From Lucifuga dentata (Eukaryota > Chordata > Actinopteri > Ophidiiformes > Bythitidae): a stretch of 64,000 nt of DNA. Made by a program: the position numbers and the translations under genes. The stretch is from positions 62,001-126,000 of the forward strand of contig VXCM01000821.1 in assembly GCA_014773175.1 (NCBI GenBank). The letters run 5' to 3'. Every line of letters begins with the position of its first letter. The stretch's first letter is position 1. The notes below the pieces were generated by a model. It was not told where the DNA came from. It searched no databases and worked only from the letters and a program-made list of their open reading frames with translations. Of this stretch, positions 1 through 64,000 are shown piece by piece.

Positions 1-42
1 TGACCAAAGACAGAAGTCCCTCAAATAGTTGGATAATGCTCA

Positions 43-64000
<63,958 letters not shown>

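Overview
This 64 kb window lies entirely inside one very large gene on the minus strand: a teleost orthologue of CSMD3 (CUB and Sushi multiple domains 3), a giant type I membrane protein. I assembled 48 consecutive coding exons (called w1 to w48 in transcript order, w1 at the right edge and w48 at the left) from splice signals, phase and domain structure. Together they hold 7,359 nt, or 2,453 codons, with no stop and every phase matching. They encode CUB5 to CUB14 and Sushi 5 to Sushi 26 of the family's 14 CUB / 28 Sushi layout. Missing on the right are the signal peptide, CUB1-4 and Sushi 1-4. Missing on the left are Sushi 27-28, the juxtamembrane region, the transmembrane segment and the cytoplasmic tail. 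No other protein-coding gene, tRNA, rRNA or CRISPR array is supported.

Layout in transcript order (right to left). From 63.2 to 17.3 kb the alternating CUB-Sushi pairs are each encoded by two to four exons. From 14.8 kb to the left edge lie thirteen tandem Sushi modules (S14-S26), each on its own exon with phase 1 at both ends. The paralogue call rests on remembered CSMD sequences: the S21-S26 exons read closest to CSMD3 (for example [49 protein letters not shown]) and clearly less like CSMD1 or CSMD2. No database search was possible. If the lineage kept two copies, csmd3a and csmd3b cannot be told apart here.

The organism is a ray-finned fish, probably a teleost with a compact genome. About two thirds of a gene that exceeds 1 Mb in human fits in 63 kb, dinucleotide repeats are abundant, and the introns carry fish-style non-LTR retrotransposon remnants: an L2/Rex1-type reverse transcriptase at about 19.9-22.0 kb, a second RT fragment at 47.85-48.24 kb, an L2-like 3' end at 33.65-33.91 kb and a GATG-tailed RTE/Rex3-type tail at 11.95-12.15 kb. 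There are also MITE-like or foldback elements, the clearest at 54.24-54.69 kb. Sixteen single-N positions mark unresolved joins. At four of them the flanks are duplicated copies, which indicates unmerged contig ends and not real tandem duplication.

Nothing here looks like an undescribed multi-gene system. The observations most worth a second look concern splicing and module evolution: a GC-AG intron, a donor embedded in a (GT)n tract, an acceptor whose pyrimidine tract is a (TG)n repeat, a fifth cysteine in Sushi 24, a positionally conserved glycosylation sequon in four consecutive Sushi modules, homologous intron positions in distant modules, and a composite foldback element with three copies of its arm.
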